DNA of 64,000 bases from Shinella zoogloeoides. Its GTDB lineage: Bacteria; Pseudomonadota; Alphaproteobacteria; Rhizobiales; Rhizobiaceae. The notes below the pieces were generated by a model. That model saw only the letters and a list, made by a program, of their open reading frames with translations. It made no database searches and was not told where the DNA came from. Each line of letters starts with the position of its first letter. Position 1 is the stretch's first letter. The translations under genes and the position numbers were made by a program. Shown piece by piece: positions 62,256 to 64,000 of this stretch. The stretch lies in the NCBI RefSeq assembly GCF_033705735.1, contig NZ_CP131130.1, positions 3,421,501 to 3,485,500 of the forward strand, written 5' to 3'.

Positions 62256-64000
62256 CTACCTTGGCAACCGCGCTGGCGCCGGAGTGGAAGGACCGACTGG
62301 GCCTCGCGCATCGGCGCGCGCCCGAGCTTTACGAGTCGTCTGACGCTGTAAGCGACGTACCACATGCACCCGCTATTCGGGCCGCCCTCGATGAGATGGG
62401 CGTGTCCGCTATCTTTTGTGTTCAAGGCGTTCCAACTGTCGCTATCCTCGAGGCGGATCACTACGACCGTGCTGCGGTAATCGACCTTCACGGCGCATTA
62501 TGGAATCAAGGGCTGGCCAGTCTGCTTTTGGTCATTGCCGAAGATACGCTCAGAGCATTCTCGCTCGCTCGTACTCCGCTTAGCGATCCTGGCAACGCCT
62601 TCGAGACCCGCTGCCTCATTGAAAGCCTGAGCCTGACGGCCGAAGCGCTAAAGTTCCAGAATCTCATATACGGCGCGGAATCCGGGCGTCTCTGGAAGGA
62701 CTACGGCGAATACTTCCCGCCCAAAGAGCGTATCGACCAGGTTCTTCTAGATAATCTGAATGCATCCCACGGCCTCTTGCAAGCTGCTGAACTAGCCCCC
62801 GACGCGGCGCAGGCATTGCTTATTCAGGCAATGTTTATCGCCTATCTTGAAGACCGTGAGATCGTAACGCCGGCCTATTTCGCGGCGGTTTCCGAGAAAA
62901 GTGCCGAGAGCTTCTCAGCGCTATTGGAAACGGGCGACGTTGATCTTTTCCGGGCTCTGTTTCGAACCCTTCATGCAGACTTCAACGGCGACCTGTTCGT
63001 AGCACCCTGCTCCTTCGAGCCCAAAGGCGAAGTGCCAGAAGTCTCGCCCGCGCATCTCGCGGTCTTGGCTCGGTTCCGCTCGGGGCGCGAGGAGATGGCA
63101 CATTCGGGCCAGCAGCGCTTTTGGGGCTATGACTTCCGCTACATCCCAATCGAGTTGGTCAGCGCGGTCTATGATCGCTTTCTCGGTGAACGTGAGGCCG
63201 AACGCCGCGCGAATGGTGCTTACTACACCCCCATGTTCCTCGCTGACACGGTCGTTTCCCAAGCTTGGGAAATGCTGCCGGACGCGTTTCGGACAACCGG
63301 GAGCTTTCTCGATCCGGCCTGTGGCTCAGGCGTTTTCCTTGTCCGCTCGTTCCAGCGGCTTTGCGAGCATTGGCGTGCCAAGCGCAAGACGCAGACAATC
63401 TCATGGAAGACGCTGCTATCGCTACTGAGCCAGATTCACGGCTGGGACCTCAATGGTGGTGCTGTTCGCGTCGCTGTGTTTTCGCTCTACGTCGCTTTGC
63501 TCGAAGAGGTTTCGCCGCGCGACATCCGCAAGCTCATTACCCGGGGAAAGCTCCTCCCAGAACTTTGGGGCAAGACCCTTGTCTGCCGCGACTTTTTCGA
63601 CGTACCGCCGGAGAGTGCGCAGTACGAAGTCATTATAGGCAATCCGCCTTGGACTAGCCGCCGCGGTCCCGCGCGCTCGTCCGTGCAGTGGAGTAAAAAG
63701 ACTGGCCATCCTATGCCGGGAGGCGAGGACGCATGGGCATTCACCTGGAAGGCTCTCTCGCATCTCGCTGACGGCGGGCTGATCGCGTTCTTGTTGCCCG
63801 CGATGGGTTTTTTGCACAACCATGCTCAAAACACCGTTGAAGCACGTGACGCATTCTTCCGGAAATCCCGCGTCCGCCGTGTCATTAACTTCGCAGACCT
63901 TCGGTTTCAGCTTTTTGAGAAGGCTCATCGCCCCACCGCTTTGATCATATACGGCAGCGCCAAGCCCGACAGTTTCCCATATCGGTTCGACTATTGGGCG
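62252..64000 (+). CDS. N6-adenine DNA methyltransferase, Eco57I-like (3' end beyond window)
   Basis: 583 codons are open to the window end. S-adenosylmethionine motif I is FLDPACGSGVFLV (D354 to F362) and catalytic motif IV is GNPPWTS (N464-W467); ANGAYYTPMFLADTVV is the preceding X motif. Residues 1-340 hold no motif I can assign: a restriction-enzyme-like fold domain (AVIDLHGALWNQGLASLLLVIAEDTLRAFSLARTP) followed by a helical region, as in type IIG enzymes and the large methylases of defence systems. ATA and CTA codons appear more often than in the core genes, a sign of transfer. Whether it has nuclease activity cannot be seen here. Confidence 0.88.
   Translation, partial: MTTLATALAPEWKDRLGLAHRRAPELYESSDAVSDVPHAPAIRAALDEMGVSAIFCVQGVPTVAILEADHYDRAAVIDLHGALWNQGLASLLLVIAEDTLRAFSLARTPLSDPGNAFETRCLIESLSLTAEALKFQNLIYGAESGRLWKDYGEYFPPKERIDQVLLDNLNASHGLLQAAELAPDAAQALLIQAMFIAYLEDREIVTPAYFAAVSEKSAESFSALLETGDVDLFRALFRTLHADFNGDLFVAPCSFEPKGEVPEVSPAHLAVLARFRSGREEMAHSGQQRFWGYDFRYIPIELVSAVYDRFLGEREAERRANGAYYTPMFLADTVVSQAWEMLPDAFRTTGSFLDPACGSGVFLVRSFQRLCEHWRAKRKTQTISWKTLLSLLSQIHGWDLNGGAVRVAVFSLYVALLEEVSPRDIRKLITRGKLLPELWGKTLVCRDFFDVPPESAQYEVIIGNPPWTSRRGPARSSVQWSKKTGHPMPGGEDAWAFTWKALSHLADGGLIAFLLPAMGFLHNHAQNTVEARDAFFRKSRVRRVINFADLRFQLFEKAHRPTALIIYGSAKPDSFPYRFDYWA

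Noticed and set aside
63422..63928. 168-residue minus-strand frame inside the methyltransferase
   Set aside because: It runs antisense through motif IV of a convincing gene.

Overview
The window is high-GC, gene-dense DNA from an alphaproteobacterium, most likely a member of the Rhizobiaceae (Shinella, Ensifer, Rhizobium or Agrobacterium type). The evidence is rhizobial gene content (a chromosomal Tad/Flp pilus locus, a BMP-type nucleoside ABC operon, rhizobial-style hydroxyproline genes), short-gap operons with many 4-base ATGA overlaps, and palindromic intergenic repeats of the kind seen in rhizobia. Genus assignment is inference. Up to about 60.4 kb the window looks like core chromosome; the last 3.5 kb has a different character and looks like the edge of a genomic island.

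Region 1 (1-11.3 kb): the end of an HPP/CBS membrane protein, NADP-glutamate dehydrogenase, two adjacent Rnk/GreA-type proteins, a beta-carbonic anhydrase with a DUF488 partner, a cystathionine gamma-synthase-like enzyme, 5-formyl-THF cyclo-ligase, a CynX-type exporter with its FadR-type regulator, a Ser/Cys member of the proline racemase family with a divergent GntR regulator, and a periplasmic retropepsin-like protease.

Region 2 (11.3-19.6 kb) and its partner at 33.4-36.4 kb form a nucleoside uptake and salvage system. BmpA, an ATPase and two permeases import nucleosides. Cdd, purine nucleoside phosphorylase, DeoA and DeoC (first block), and DeoB, Add and Upp (second block), turn them into bases, phosphopentoses and acetaldehyde plus glyceraldehyde-3-phosphate.

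Region 3 (19.8-33.3 kb): msrA, a tRNA-Ser(GGA), an enterobacterial-type UDP-glucose dehydrogenase, then a hydroxyproline catabolic cluster. The cluster holds a polar amino-acid ABC transporter, a DadA-like D-hydroxyproline oxidase, a fused aconitase-X (cis-3-hydroxyproline dehydratase), alpha-ketoglutarate-semialdehyde dehydrogenase, a pyrroline-2-carboxylate reductase-like enzyme, a DapA-like deaminase and a GntR regulator. Several clear operator-like palindromes sit at its promoters. With the proline-racemase-family enzyme at 8.8 kb it could degrade trans-4-, trans-3- and cis-3-hydroxyproline.

Region 4 (36.5-48.2 kb): a complete Tad/Flp pilus locus (TadE-like proteins, flp, cpaABCDEF, tadBCD) with CtrA-like boxes upstream of flp and cpaB.

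Region 5 (48.4-60.3 kb): housekeeping and stress genes: M17 aminopeptidase, MarR regulator, NlpC/P60 hydrolase, ArsC-like protein, YitT protein, aromatic aminotransferase, EEP hydrolase, cardiolipin synthase, M14 deacylase, O6-methylguanine methyltransferase, an ECF41 sigma factor with its AhpD-like partner and a matching promoter, and a FloR/CmlA-like phenicol exporter.

Region 6 (60.45 kb to the end): an 18-bp remnant of the 3' end of guaA, a non-coding tract with three tandem hairpins, an AbiEi antitoxin with a degenerate AbiEii toxin, then a small HTH protein overlapping a large N6-adenine DNA methyltransferase that runs off the window. This looks like the edge of a defence-carrying island integrated at guaA and is the least ordinary part of the sequence.
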